Positions 12,399-23,399 of a stretch of 64,000 nt of DNA are shown here, in pieces. Origin of the DNA: Nageia nagi (lineage: Eukaryota; Pinophyta); the NCBI GenBank assembly GCA_050084985.1, contig JBITNC010000001.1, positions 196,726,001 through 196,790,000 of the forward strand. The letters run 5' to 3'. Numbering within the stretch: position 1 is the stretch's first letter; each line of letters begins with the position of its first letter. The translations under genes and the position numbers were made by a program. The notes beneath the pieces were generated by a model that was not told the DNA's origin, searched no databases, and saw only the letters and a program-made list of their open reading frames with translations.

Positions 12399-12700
12399 CT
12401 TACCATGCTTCTCAATTATTTTATAAAGCACCTTGAAAATGATTTTATTACTTACCTTACCTAAACCATTTCTTTGGGGATAATAAGGAAAACAAAACTT
12501 TTACTGAATTTAGAATAACTCACAAATGTCTCTTACCATTTTACTTCTCATATTTGTACCATTGTTCATGAATATTTGGGATAACACTCTAAATTTGGGT
12601 ATAATGTGATTAATTAGGAATTGCATAATATAAGGGCCTTTGAGGACATCAAAAGTTATATCTTAAACCCTCTTATTTTTAGAACCTCTTGACATTTACT
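12399..12700 (-). pseudogene. Older gypsy integrase core, unit B
   Basis: The minus strand encodes a broken integrase catalytic core. Visible blocks are LINHIIPKFRV, FMNNGTNMRS (normally xxDNGTNF, so the second catalytic Asp is Asn) and YYPQRNGLGKVSNK (normally YYPQGNGQAEATNK, so the catalytic Glu reads Lys). It ends abruptly where the gypsy-1 LTR was inserted. The continuation on the far side of gypsy-1 was not found at 4515, so a deletion accompanied or followed the insertion. The same sequence with the same upstream spacer occurs as unit C at 26218-26560. Confidence 0.8.
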
Positions 12701-13190
12701 TGTATAACTCATCCATAAGGAAATCCTTAGGGGTAATTATAAATTTCCTAATAAATGCTAAAATATTTTCCATTTTCTATCATACTTTGAAATCAAATAT
12801 TAAATCCTCCAAAAATTAAATTTTTGGCTCTCAAAAATTCCCTAAAAAAATATAATTAATTTATGAAAATCATTAAGGTCACTAATATGTTTATACTAAA
12901 AAATAAATGGATTAATACCAAATAAAATAAATAGTATCAAATATACAATACATTAACAATTTTAGTTCATTCCCTACTGTATTCCTTGGATAATAAATGA
13001 TTCCTTGAGTTTCATTCCCTAATGGATTGACAAATCTAAATATGTATTTTAACCCCCCAAGATCTATTACTCCTATGGCTCCACTTGATAGGCCTCTAAC
13101 ACAACTCACCTAAAATAATTTATTAGAGACTCCCTATAGCACTAACACAAATTTACTCATTCCTACATATTTTGCACTTATTTTGCTTTG
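12701..13190. repeat. Spacer shared by units B and C
   Basis: Matches 26520-27310, including ACCAAATAAAATAAATAGTA and TCCCTAATGGATTGA. Unit C holds about 300 bp more in the middle (about 26777-27095). The minus strand has a 65-codon open frame (12912-13109) of unknown nature; the unit C equivalent is interrupted, so coding potential is doubtful. Confidence 0.65.
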
Positions 13191-13221
13191 TTGATTTTGG
13201 TTTGGAGTAGTGATTGATAAG

Positions 13222-13385
13222 ATTGAAGTGGATTAATATAGTGTGTTCACAATGGGATGAAATGTATCTAATGAATATCTTAAGAAGGTATATAGGAAAT
13301 TGGCTATGAAATGACATCTTGATAAGAATCCCAATAACAAGAAGTCAAGGCCAAGTTTAAGAAAATATTTGAAGCTTACGAGGTT
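13222..13385 (+). pseudogene. DnaJ (HSP40) J-domain fragment, unit B
   Basis: Plus-strand reading gives a nearly complete J domain: a VDxYSV start, NEYLKKVYRKLAMK (helix II), then H-L-D-K in place of the conserved HPD loop plus K, NPNNKK, and after a one-base shift AKFKKIFEAYEV. Real J proteins recruit and stimulate Hsp70 through HPD; here the Pro is Leu, the start Met is Ile and stops replace conserved residues, so it is dead. Similarity ends at EAYEV, a position where plant type II DnaJ genes often have an intron (from memory, not checked), suggesting capture of genomic DNA rather than mRNA. It lies upstream of the CAT fragment in the same orientation. Confidence 0.8.
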
Positions 13386-14219
13386 TCAAACCCTATCCTT
13401 ACTTCCTCTAGTAACTTTATTGTATCAAGGTTTGTATGGCATTTTGATTTGAATTCCTCTTTATTCCTTCAATATCATTTTATTTTGAAAATATGAGTGA
13501 TAAACTTGCATTAATATTTCTACTATTTTTGCTTATTTTTTGAAACTCTAACAAGGTAGTTAGATGTGAATTTTTGTTGATTCTAGGTTTAGTAATAAAT
13601 CTAGAATTGGGAATCAAAGAAAGAGATTCATGGTGTTGTTCATTAATGCCTTTTTTAGGGATGTTTTGAATCAAATCTAAATACCACATCTAGAAAAGTT
13701 ATGATTTGAAGTGTAGAGTATATATAGTGGTTATTATTATAATTTAACACATAAGAAAAGCTATTGGTTAAAGATAGTTTGATATAAATAATTCAAATGA
13801 TGAAAATTATGGAAATAATACAAGAAAGCACTATAGCTTATACTTTTTGCATAATGTATAAGTGCATAGGATTCTTAGTTCTGAATGGTAATTTTTTCAT
13901 CTTTTAATTATTTTTTTATGGCTCCTAATTGATCCATCCATGGAAGAGTATATGTGCAAGACTCCATGCATTTTAAATGTCAAGGATTATTAGACATGAA
14001 ATGAAATAAAAAATTTACCAATCGAGGTAAATTTTGATAACTAAAATTATGCATTTTTTGTTATGGTACATTTCATAGTCTAATATTAAATTGAGGGAAA
14101 GTGAAGTAACAAGGAAAGACCTCTACAAAATCCTCTATATTCCAATGCTATATAAGATTGTTATTCTATGGGAAAATTCCATAAACTTTGCAAGAATGGA
14201 GGAGAAAAGAGGAACATGG

Positions 14220-14220
<1 letters not shown>

Positions 14221-14282
<62 letters not shown>
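14221..14282. repeat. (GA)n microsatellite
   Basis: About thirty uninterrupted GA units. It generates spurious Arg-Glu reading frames on the plus strand, which were rejected as genes. Copy A has about six units at the same place and copy C has lost the region. Confidence 0.98.
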
Positions 14283-14284
<2 letters not shown>

Positions 14285-14394
14285 TCATTTTTTATCTTGG
14301 GGGAATATTGGATCATATTGATGTAGATGTTAAGAAGGCTAGTGGAGAGAGTAAGTGCAATGGGGTATTATGGGGAGGAAGTAACAAAGGAATT

Positions 14395-14632
14395 TACGAT
14401 GATATGAACCAGTGGTATTTGGTATTGGAGGAATGTTCAAAGCAGGTATATTTGTCACCATCAAAAGGGTGAATAAAGAACATCTTGTATCAACCATTAT
14501 TGTGTTGTATGCCATAGCAGGGATTTTGGCCTTTCTTTCTAGATTTTTTTTATATAGAGTTCATTGTTACCATGCTGATTGTGGGTGGTACCTTCAATTA
14601 TCTTGGAACCACCTTTGGTATGATTTTTTTCA
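14395..14632 (+). pseudogene. Cationic amino acid transporter fragment, copy B
   Basis: Broken CAT-family permease N-terminus. It has GIGGMFKAGIFVT followed by VNKEHLVSTIIV, LYAIAGILAFLSRF and, in a second frame, VTMLIVGGTFNYLGTTFGMIF. The glycine-rich GIGGM...GIFVT motif of the first transmembrane helix and the IVGGTFNYLGTTFG block are well kept. One frameshift separates the two halves near 14560. Downstream open frames show no further transporter similarity. Confidence 0.8.
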
Positions 14633-16995
14633 AAGAAAAGAATAATATCATTGGTTGGTATTCTAGTGATATATTCAAGAATCAATTGTACCAACTTAAC
14701 TTCTTCTACTTGGGCATAGATTGTAAATACATTGTTAATTATTTTATTATTTTGAAGAATATTCCAACATACTTTGCAAGCTTTCATAATACCCATGTAA
14801 GTTATGATGAAATGTAGGATCAATATGGATATGCACCCTACGTATGGATTAATGATTGGGAAAGAGTGGCATGTTAGTGATAAACATGATAATGGCATGC
14901 ACATGAATGTATGGCTATGGATCATTGCACAAATAAGTTGAAACTTGTGACTAGTAATAGTATATTTTCCAATTAATATCATGCAATATAGTGTGTTTTC
15001 CTATCTTCTTTATTTTCATTCTATGTAAAATATAATCATTGTATTGTACCCCACTTAAATATTTATGTATAATGTCTATCTTTAGTTCCCCTATAGATAT
15101 AATTTATTCCATAAGTAATTTGTGTAAGTCATCTAAAAATCAACAAGGCTTGCACTTATATTTTTTATATCTTGTTATAAGGTATGAGGAGCAGGAGTTT
15201 CTATAGGAAACAAACATGCATCAATAATAGTTTTTATATCTTGGTGTAAAGTATAAAGAGCATGATTTTATATTAGAAATATGCATGCATCAATGTTTCA
15301 AAGAATAGAATAATAGGAGCATAGGAGGGTCTCATTAGAAAGTGTTCATTGGCTAAGAAATTATTTTAAAGAAAATAGAGTATGACTTAACATAATTGTT
15401 AACATCAAGCTAAGACACACAGAGATATGGTTTTCACCAAGTACAAAATACTAGGAATATGAGCAAAGGACTTTTATAGTTTGAACTTTATGCCCTTCTA
15501 ATGTCACATTACTCACACTTAGGTCAATAATAATATAGTTTGAACTTCATGCCCTTAAATAATTTATGGATTTATAAACATGGTTGAATGTTTATTATAA
15601 TTATTTATATGTGCATAGATATTGGATATTGACCACTAGTTTTGAAAGTAAAGCATTCTTCATTTCTTTCTTCATTTATAAAACATTCAATCACTAGAGA
15701 TTCCATAAAATAAATGTTCACATACAAATGTAAACCATATTTTGAGGTGAAATAATATATTCATACCAATAAAGAAGTTTTTAGAGTCAAGTGAAACATC
15801 AAATTTGAGATGATTGTGGATGTTCTCAATCAACTCTTTATGATATGGAGAAAATTTTGAGTGTACAATAGTTTTTATTATTTTTATTTAATTTTTTTAT
15901 TCATATTTTTAGCTAATATTATTTTGGATATTTTTAATATAAAACTATAACTAAATAATCAACAATAGAGTGTACAAAGGAATGTATGATACTATATGAA
16001 GTGTCGTTAACCTTCAAAGTACTCAACAACTATATTAGGAAAAAAATTTAACTCCCTACAAATGCTTGGATTTACATTTCTTATTATTCAAATGATTTGA
16101 CTCTACTTACCATGAGTCATGACATTGATATATGGGATATAGTTCAACTTGCCAACCCACTAACATTGAAGATTAATCATCAACCTCCTCATACTCCTAA
16201 TCTTGTTGGTCATGGTCCTATTTGAGGTTGAGTTCATGGCCGAGGTGGTCATTAACCTTATTTTTTTTGCCATCATATCCTTAACTAAGCCTCTCAATCA
16301 TAGATTTTGTGGGTTGTAACCCTATTGTATATATCTACAAAATTTTATTAAATACAACTTTATTTTATATTTCATCCTCAATACTTAGTGCTTTCCATGA
16401 CACTACTTGTGTTTTGCATTAGATTTTTATGAGCTTGTTATTGATGTTTTAAGTTTAGTTCAATGAATTGCTATATTTGGTTACTTATGGTGAGTTCTCA
16501 ACATAGTAAGAAGAACCATATCAATGGGTACCATTGATATATCCTACAAACCAAGACATTAAAATACTTATCTACCTATATATATGCTAATTCTAGCATA
16601 TTATTTCCCTAGGAGTAAGTCTCATGTATCTTACATATTCTCTTCATTTGGATGATTAAATTCTATTATGTTATATTCAATTAGACACCATGTTTACTAT
16701 ATTATATTTTATTTTCTTTATATATGTCCTCAAATTTACTTGTACTTTATATATTCATAGAGTGCAAAAAGAGACCAATAAATTACATGGTAAAAAATGC
16801 TTACAACAAAATGTAAAATATGAATGGTCATATTTGGTGTGAGAATATGGTACAACCATTATAACTCTCACAATGTCCTCAAATATTAATAATATATCTT
16901 AAATATATTCTACACAAAGTAACTACTTTTGGGTGAAAAATCTTCTTTAAGAACAAAAATGATTTGATTCCTTTGAACTGCTCTCACAAAGGATT

Positions 16996-17159
16996 CATAA
17001 ATCTTAATTTTAGGATTGAAGATGCTTCAAAATAAGTACATGTATATTTATTCCCCAATATTAGCACATAGCCACTAAATATTAAAATGAACCAAAGAAC
17101 TGAAAGAGGAACTAAAAATATATAGTTTAGAAAAATCTAAATTGGAAAAATAAAACTAG
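16996..17159. other. Linker between CAT-unit copy B and unit C integrase
   Basis: AT-rich DNA with no recognised feature. On the minus strand it lies downstream of the integrase C-terminal end, so it may be 3' non-coding DNA of the older gypsy element. Confidence 0.4.
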
Positions 17160-17468
17160 CATTAATTGGGGTGTATCTAATCATAAATGGAACATTTTGA
17201 GATGTATGACATAATGAAAAAAAATTCTTCTTTCCCCTCAACAGTTTACAACTTGTAAGAACCCTTTCCATATTTAGTTGCAAAAATATACAATCCAATC
17301 CAATTGGAATCAAATTTACCTTTCTTTTCCTCTCCTTCTACTTTAGTCTTATGATGATTCTATTTGAGGATAAAATATCTAACATTGAACTCCTTGGGTT
17401 TTATCTTCTTACTATAGGATCTTTGAATACTATTCTAATATTTCTTAAGATTCTCTAGAGTAGTGATC
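17160..17468 (-). pseudogene. Older gypsy integrase C-terminal part, unit C (split)
   Basis: The minus strand encodes the C-terminal segment of a plant gypsy integrase, with SYSKKIKPKEFNV, GKFDSNWIGLYIF and a SYKL...TVEGK ending. These match the known (K/R)PRxFxxGDLVL, GKFxPNWEGPYxV and GAYxLxxxDG blocks. The upstream part lies at 26009-26560 beyond gypsy-2. If gypsy-2 and one copy of CTCTT are ignored, the reading frame continues without a shift from one side to the other. Stops show it was already decaying or decayed later. Confidence 0.85.
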
Positions 17469-17473
17469 CTCTT
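17469..17473. repeat. gypsy-2 target site duplication, left
   Basis: CTCTT directly outside the 3' LTR; an identical CTCTT follows the 5' LTR at 26004-26008. A 5-bp duplication is what Ty3/gypsy integrase makes. Confidence 0.9.
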
Positions 17474-18110
17474 TATAGATAGAAATAATGCACAATGCAA
17501 TAAACAAATCATTATTTCTTTACAAATCAAATATTGAAGTATACATATAAAATATACTAGTTATAACAATGATATACATGTACCTTCATTTGATATGAAG
17601 AAATGAATCATAATCAATACTCTCACATAATCACCATTCATTTGAATGCAATAATAAGGATGTCAATAACTTAACATCTGCATGTTGTCAACATCATAAA
17701 ACCTATAGAATTAGACATAAGAATTGAAATATAAGAAATGCAATGAATGATAGATAATAGATACATAGATAGGTGGTGTTACAAAACATCGTTGAAAATA
17801 TTATTATTGTTCAAATATATGATATGCATGTATTCTCCTATATATTTGATGATTATCTACTAATGATGAATGATTTCCTTTGATATTATTTTATTTCAAT
17901 GTTTGGATCTTCTCTTTACCTTGGTATCATCATATATTACATAGCTTATGATGCCTTTATAGACATTTAAAACCACTTACATTATTTAGTGGTCCTTTTA
18001 CATTGATTACATTGCCTTGGCTGTATTTTAACCCCTCTTTACAATAAATATTCCTTGATGCTATAAGAATAATTTATTTAATAAACAAGAATTTACTTTA
18101 GGCATCTACA
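17474..18110 (-). repeat. gypsy-2 3' LTR (637 bp)
   Basis: Colinear with 25377-26003. The high-coordinate end is GGCATCTACA (minus strand TGTAGATGCC). The low end reads TATAGATAG and that of the other LTR TTTAGATAG, both explained by an ancestral TGTAGATAG, which gives a TGTAGAT/ATCTACA terminal inverted repeat. Blocks such as ACTCTCACATAATCACCATT and TTGATTACATTGCCTTGG are shared. Confidence 0.93.
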
Positions 18111-18124
18111 TTTTTCTCCTTTTT
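18111..18124 (-). other. gypsy-2 polypurine tract
   Basis: The minus strand reads AAAAAGGAGAAAAA immediately before the 3' LTR, as expected for the plus-strand primer. Confidence 0.85.
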
Positions 18125-18183
18125 GGAGGTCTAATGAAATACATGTAGTTACATATCCAAAGAAGAAGAGTAGAAAACATTTT

Positions 18184-18423
18184 TTGAGAACTTTTAACTC
18201 TTATACAATAACATGGTCTTTTGATGTAGGCCCTTCACTACCCCCTTTTGGCTTGGTTTCCCTAAGAAAGATCCATTATTGGTGCAGCCAAGATAAAATA
18301 AGAAGAAATATCTCTTTTTTCCCTTATGAGTATGCAAGCATGAAAATGAATCCTCCTTCGTATTTGATACTAGGAATTCTTACATATGATGTTCTATATC
18401 TTGATACAGAAGTGGCATATTGA
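18184..18423 (+). other. Antisense open frame of unknown nature
   Basis: A 79-codon frame with a Met start, opposite to gypsy-2. Its composition is varied (SFDVGPSLPPFGLVSLRKIH and NISFFPYEYASMKMNPPSY are readable) and it lacks stops in an AT-rich background where they are frequent. I do not recognise the product. It may be a captured fragment or chance. Confidence 0.25.
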
Positions 18424-18581
18424 TTTTAGCCCTAGTTTAATGAATGATGTTGATGACATGTAGATAGTGTTGCTAATGGTGTGGACACATTAAATCCTAA
18501 TTTTTTTTACCTATAGAAAGAAGCCAAATTAGAAAATACCTTGTAACAAAAATTATGTTAGAAATATCATGTAGTAGGTCT

Positions 18582-18905
18582 TGGATACATAGTGAGATGT
18601 ATCATCCATTAGGTATGATCCAATGTCAATATTCTCACTAATAGTTGTATCATCAATTTTCTTTTAAGTGAGTGAACTCTCACTAGCCATATCATTGGTC
18701 ATCAATGATCATGCATTTTATGTCTATGATCTAAAGCATAACCATGTATGGATACACAACAAGGTGCATCATACATTAGGTATGAGCTAATGTCAACATC
18801 CTTACTAATGGTTTTATCACCAATTTTCTTTTAAGGAGTGAACTCTCAGTAGTCATATCCTTGGCCATTGATGATCAAACATTTTATGTCTCTAATCTAA
18901 AGACA
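18582..18905. repeat. 167-bp tandem duplication in gypsy-2
   Basis: Two adjacent copies, the second starting 167 bp after the first (18599 and 18766 as matching points). Shared words include ATTAGGTATGA, CAATTTTCTTTTAAG, GTGAACTCTCA and CATTTTATGTCT. The copies are clearly diverged. Confidence 0.85.
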
Positions 18906-19099
18906 TTATGCTTGCTAATTTTTATTTTTTATATTTTTCTAAATTTTATGATGTCAATGACATGCAAGTAGAAATACAGCATCAACATCATATGAAAAGT
19001 TAAATAAAATTTTAAATAAAAATAAAAATATATTGTACATGTAACTCAATTTGATGCATCATGATAAATATATGCACGATGCATAGAATCATTTAAGGT

Positions 19100-20240
19100 G
19101 CATGGCATTGAAAATTTTTAGCTCTTCTTTGCCATCCATGGAAGATAACATGTATACACTTGATACTATAGCATCCACTACAACAAATGGTCCTAGACAT
19201 TTTGGATCAAACTTTCCTTATGCTTCATCATTTGCATAATTTTATTAATTTTTTCCTTTAGTACCAAGTCTTCTACTTGGAATATATTTGGCTTGACCTT
19301 TGTGCTAAATGATCTTTTTAACTTTGTATGGTAGGCTTTTTTATGTTCAATAGTATGAATTATTTTTTCATCAAGAGCTTCTAACTACTACAGCCTTGCC
19401 TTTCTTACTTCCTCATCATGCATATCTCCATGTAATGAGATCCTCAAAGATGAAATTTCTAATTCTAATGGTACAATAGCTTCATCAACATAAACTAATA
19501 AAAATGGGGTTACCCTGGTAGCATTCCTTACACTTGTCCAATATGCCCAAAGTGCATAAGGTAATTATTCATGCTAATCTTTCTTGTACCTATTCCAAGT
19601 CTTTGAAAAAATACTCTTGATTATTTTATTTTATGTTTCTTCTTAGACATTTCCTTATGGATAATAAACTAAAGAAAACTTTTGATTTATATGAACTTTT
19701 TTGTAAAAAGCTTTCATTTCTTTACATTTGAAGTTGGATCCATTATCCATGATCAATTGTTGTGGGATACCAAATCTTGTGATAATGTTCTTAATAAAGA
19801 ACTTTATGATCTTTTCTTGTGTGAATGACTTCATATGAACTACTTCTACCCTTATTTGGTTGTATATTCTATTACTATAATAATGAATTTATGTCCATCT
19901 CTTGAGTATGGATTGATCAAACCAATTATTTATATGCCCCAAATTACAAAATACCATGGCAAAATAACTTAATTAAGATCTTGTGTTGGCTATTTTTGTA
20001 TATTGGAGTGTTTTTGGTATTGGATATAAGTCCTCACATGATCCATACAATCATCTTCCATTGTTGACCAATAATATCCTATGCACAAGATCTTTATATA
20101 TAGAGCTTTTGCAAAGAAATGCCCCCCATATAAGCCCTTATGTGCTTGTTTAAGTATTTTGTTTGTTTCATATTTTATAATACATCTCAATAAAGCTCCA
20201 TCAAATGATCTCTTATATAACACTTCTCCAAGTATGACAT
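19100..20240 (-). pseudogene. gypsy-2 integrase remnant
   Basis: The zinc-binding domain is in the open frame 20223-19990. It has EILKQAHKG-like spacing read as NKILKQAHKGLYGGHFFAKA, then ILCIGYYWSTM and CMDHVRTYIQYQ, where two cysteines of the usual CxxxxxCIxCQ pattern are partly replaced by tyrosine. The core continues to 19100 with ITRFGIPQQLIMDNGSNFK, a YYP-GN-EE-NK block around the third catalytic residue, LPYALWAYWTSVRNAT and a KVKPNIFQVEDLVL C-terminal block. It would join the cDNA into host DNA. Several stops; inactive. Confidence 0.9.
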
Positions 20241-20595
20241 ATTTAAGAGTTATTCTCTTTAATCTAAGCCTCTCATTTCTATCTTAACATTGTGGTATAG
20301 ACTGATTTTTCAAATATCTACAAATGTACTCATACCATAATGGATCAATCTCATATTGATAAATACAACATATGTTTATATCACTATCACTGTCTACATA
20401 AGAAGGTTGAGTTAAATGCTTAATCTTCAAAATTGTATCCTCATTTTCTATTTCAATTGGAGCTAAATAAGTTGCACTTGCCATTACATCTACATATCTA
20501 CATATCTATTATTTATTCTTGGAATAATAGCAATATTATACCTTTCAAACTTGTGAAAGAGATCAGCCACTATTGCCTTATAGGGGCATGGTTTT

Positions 20596-20844
20596 TCATT
20601 CTTTTATGTTATATATATCATTAACTTGATTAATGATAAGTTGTGAATCACCATATATATCCAAATCCTCTATTTTTAAAAGGATAGCTACTTTCAAACC
20701 TAGGATTAGAGCCTCATATTTTTCCATATTATTAGTGCACTCAAATCTATGTTTATATACAATGGAAATTACATCATTAGTTAGAGATACTAATATAATA
20801 CCTGCTCCTACCCCATATGTACACTTAGATCCATCAAAATACAA
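20596..20844 (-). pseudogene. gypsy-2 plant-type (archaeal-like) RNase H
   Basis: An 82-codon open stretch with MYFDGSKCTYGVGAGIILVS at the start (the D-G-S and GAG-x-V/I-L core), then ECTNNMEKYEALILGLKVA and DLDIYGDSQLIINQV. The motifs match the RNase H of the plant/archaeal type found in Tat-lineage gypsy elements, where it is the second RNase H. The usual AEYEA motif reads EKYEA. It lies between the first RNase H and integrase. Confidence 0.88.
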
Positions 20845-20899
20845 TGTCCAAGATTTGAGTTCATCTTTTATATAACATAAAGACTCATATGGAATCTCC

Positions 20900-21440
20900 C
20901 ACTGATCACTATAATGGTGCGAACATGTTCTACTATGGCTTCCATGCTCTAAAGGAGGTGTATACTAACTGTAATCATCTAGGAACTGTTCATACATTAT
21001 AACCTTATCATTCTGAGGGAACTATGTAATCAAATCAACTATTTCTTGGCCTTTTATCAATTTTTATTTTACCACATTGATATCAAATTCTTGTAATAAC
21101 ATCAACCATTTTGCTACTCTACTTGATAAATGATGCTTAGCTATGAGATATTTCAATGGATTAATTGGGATAACAACATATGTAGTGAAATATAATAGAT
21201 AATGCCCCAAATTTTTAGTTTCAAAAACTATAACCTCAAATTTTTAGTTGCAAAACTATAACCTCAAATTTTTAGTTGCAAATACTATAACAAAGCAAAG
21301 TTTTTCCATGGGATTTTAGCTTGTTTTGTAATCTATAAGAGTCTTGTTGAGATAGCAAATTGCACTTTCTTTCTTTTCATCATCTTATTGACATAACATT
21401 GCTCCTAAGTCAACCATTATAGCTAAAATGTAAAGATATG
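20900..21440 (-). pseudogene. gypsy-2 first (retroviral-position) RNase H remnant
   Basis: Broken minus-strand frames. AMVDLGAMLCQ is followed by SAICYLNKTLIDYKT, NPMEKLCFVIVFATKNLR and, in another frame, SSRVAKWLMLLQEFDI. These match the RNase H region that normally follows gypsy RT, in which (I/V)xYxSxTL, YxxxEK and WxxxLxEFDI blocks occur in this order. An 80-bp stretch near 21210-21290 contains three near-repeats of AACCTCAAATTTTTAGTT. Confidence 0.75.
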
Positions 21441-21479
21441 CCTCTTTGCTAAAATCCATAGGTACTAGGATGGGAAGGT

Positions 21480-22420
21480 TAAGCAAATATTATTTTATAT
21501 CTTCAACTTATTTCTAATATTTTTCATCCCATACAAATTTAACATCCTTTTTCAACAAATGAGTGAAAGGTAGACATTTATCTCCAAGTTGTGAAATGAA
21601 TCTTCTTACCAAATTGATCTTACCTTGGAGGCTTCTTAATTATTTTAGATCATTTGGAGGTGGCATGCTAACAATGGTGTTTACCATTTTGGGATCCACC
21701 TCAATACCTCTTTTAGAAACCATTAATCCTAGAAACTTTCCTAAAGTAACACCAAAAGAATACTTTTGAGGTTTAATTATGTGTTTCTTAAGAATGCTAA
21801 ATACCTCTTCAATAAGCTCTAAATGATCCTATCCCTATTTGGATTTCACTAAGATTCCATCACCATAAACCTTTATAGATTTATAAATGTGCTCATGAAA
21901 CATAGTAACCATTGCACATTGATAGGTTACACCTATATTTTTCAATCCAAAAGGTATAACTTTCTAAAAAAATTACCTCATGGTGTAGTAAAAGTTAATT
22001 TTATGTTGATCAATCAAATTTATTAGAATCTTATTATAACCCAAAAATCCATCAATGAAATACAAAGTATCATGAACAACAATACTATCCATAATCATAT
22101 CAATATTTGAAAATGGAAAATTATCTTTTGGAAAAACATTGTTGATATCTCTAAAGTCAATACAAATTCTTATTTCTCCATTTGGTTTAGTAACAGAATC
22201 AATGTTATCCATCCATTTTGAGTAATATATTGGCCTAATGAAACCAACATTCAAATATTTTTCAATTTCTTTCTTGATTAACAATTCTTTTAAAAGATGC
22301 ATCTTTCTTGGTTTTTTCTTAACAAGCTTTGCTCCTTCTTTAATGGTAAACTATGCATAACAAAAGATGTATCTAGAATAGGCATATCAGAATAATACCA
22401 TGCAAAGTTCTTATGACATT
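21480..22420 (-). pseudogene. gypsy-2 reverse transcriptase remnant
   Basis: The N-terminal half is open at 22302-21973, with EIEKYLNVGFIRPIYYSKWM, TKPNGEIRICIDFRDIN and LYFIDGFLGYNKI, matching (K/R)xNGxxRxCxDYRxLN and FSxxDxxSGYxQI. The Y-x-D-D site further on reads YGDG at about 21868-21879, so one catalytic Asp is lost. Later blocks end before the RNase H. The RT would copy element RNA into cDNA. Confidence 0.9.
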
Positions 22421-23395
22421 CAATAAACTTATTTTGTACCTTTCTTGTTGTGGAAATGGAAGAGCAGTCCCACTTTTTATCAACCTTTTCTAGTCACTTG
22501 TGGCAATGTTAATATCAATCAATTCTTCAATAGAACATGTTGACTCCTCTATCTTTTGCAATAATGAAGGTAATTCCTCTACACTAGGAACCTCATGATC
22601 ATCAATTTTATGTTCACCAACTTTTTGTACTTGAAATACTTCATTAATATTTATCTCTTGTCCCAAATACCCATATTGACTAAGAAGATAGTTTGCTTTC
22701 CTTTTTTCATTTTACTTAGGTAATTTTAAATGTGCCCCTATGTATCCTAATATGTCATCATCGGTAGAAAAATAATCAAACTCAAGGTATGTTATCATCA
22801 ATCCATAAATCCTCATCAATTTCATCACAAAGCTCAATCATAGTGCATTTTGGAATAAACTTAATAGGTTTTGAAGTCTTCTTAGTATTCTAATCACTAC
22901 CTAGCCCCTTCTTATCTATATGAGCTCCTAAATTAGTAGGAAAAGAAGGCATACCTTGTTCTAATTTTCCTAATCATCCCCCTTTGTATTTGTAATTTTG
23001 ATTCATGTACTTATACATAAAAGAAGATGGAAAGAGATTAATTGTATTCTATCCAACTGTGTCATCTTTTGATGGAATTGGATTTGGAGATAGAGAGGCC
23101 ATGAAATAGGAACCACTCATATTCCCTTCATTTTTATGCCATGGACACTCTAAAATACCCTCATCATGATGTTGGTGTTTTGAATTTTTCACAATTTTCA
23201 AATCATCCAAATATTTCATAGAAACCAACGAGTCAAGGTTCTTAATTATGTATGTTCCTATACTTGGGTCTACAACTTATACTTCTTTTTCTTCTTTTAT
23301 CAATGCCAATTTAACTTCCTCTAAAACAATCTTAAACTTAGGAAAACTTAAATCCAATCCTTCAATATCCAAATCTATTAAATTACATAATGCAT
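22421..23395 (-). other. gypsy-2 protease-RT linker
   Basis: Degraded minus-strand DNA between the protease and RT blocks; no domain could be named. Confidence 0.5.
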
Positions 23396-23399
23396 ATGG

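Larger units (their letters stand above)
13386..16995 (+). repeat. CAT-unit repeat, copy B
   Basis: The longest copy in the window. It is colinear with copy A from about 13590 to its end and with copy C from the spacer through about 16440. It contains the GA microsatellite and the transporter remnant. A block of about 80 bp beginning TTTTTATATCTTG is tandemly duplicated at about 15155-15300, as in copy C but not A. The right end near AAATGATTTGATTCCTTT is the common boundary. No transposase frame, terminal inverted repeats or LTRs were recognised. Confidence 0.75.
18125..19095 (-). other. gypsy-2 3' non-coding region
   Basis: Between PPT and integrase. It contains a plus-strand 79-codon frame (18184-18423), antisense to the element, and a 167-bp tandem duplication. 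Nothing else was recognised. Confidence 0.6.

Noticed and set aside
14091-14472. Two overlapping frames with long Arg-Glu runs
   Set aside because: They are translations of the GA microsatellite joined to the broken transporter fragment; only the CAT-like tail is meaningful.
14539-14982. 147-codon frame on the minus strand opposite the CAT fragment
   Set aside because: Antisense to the transporter remnant and without own family features; a shadow frame in repeat DNA.
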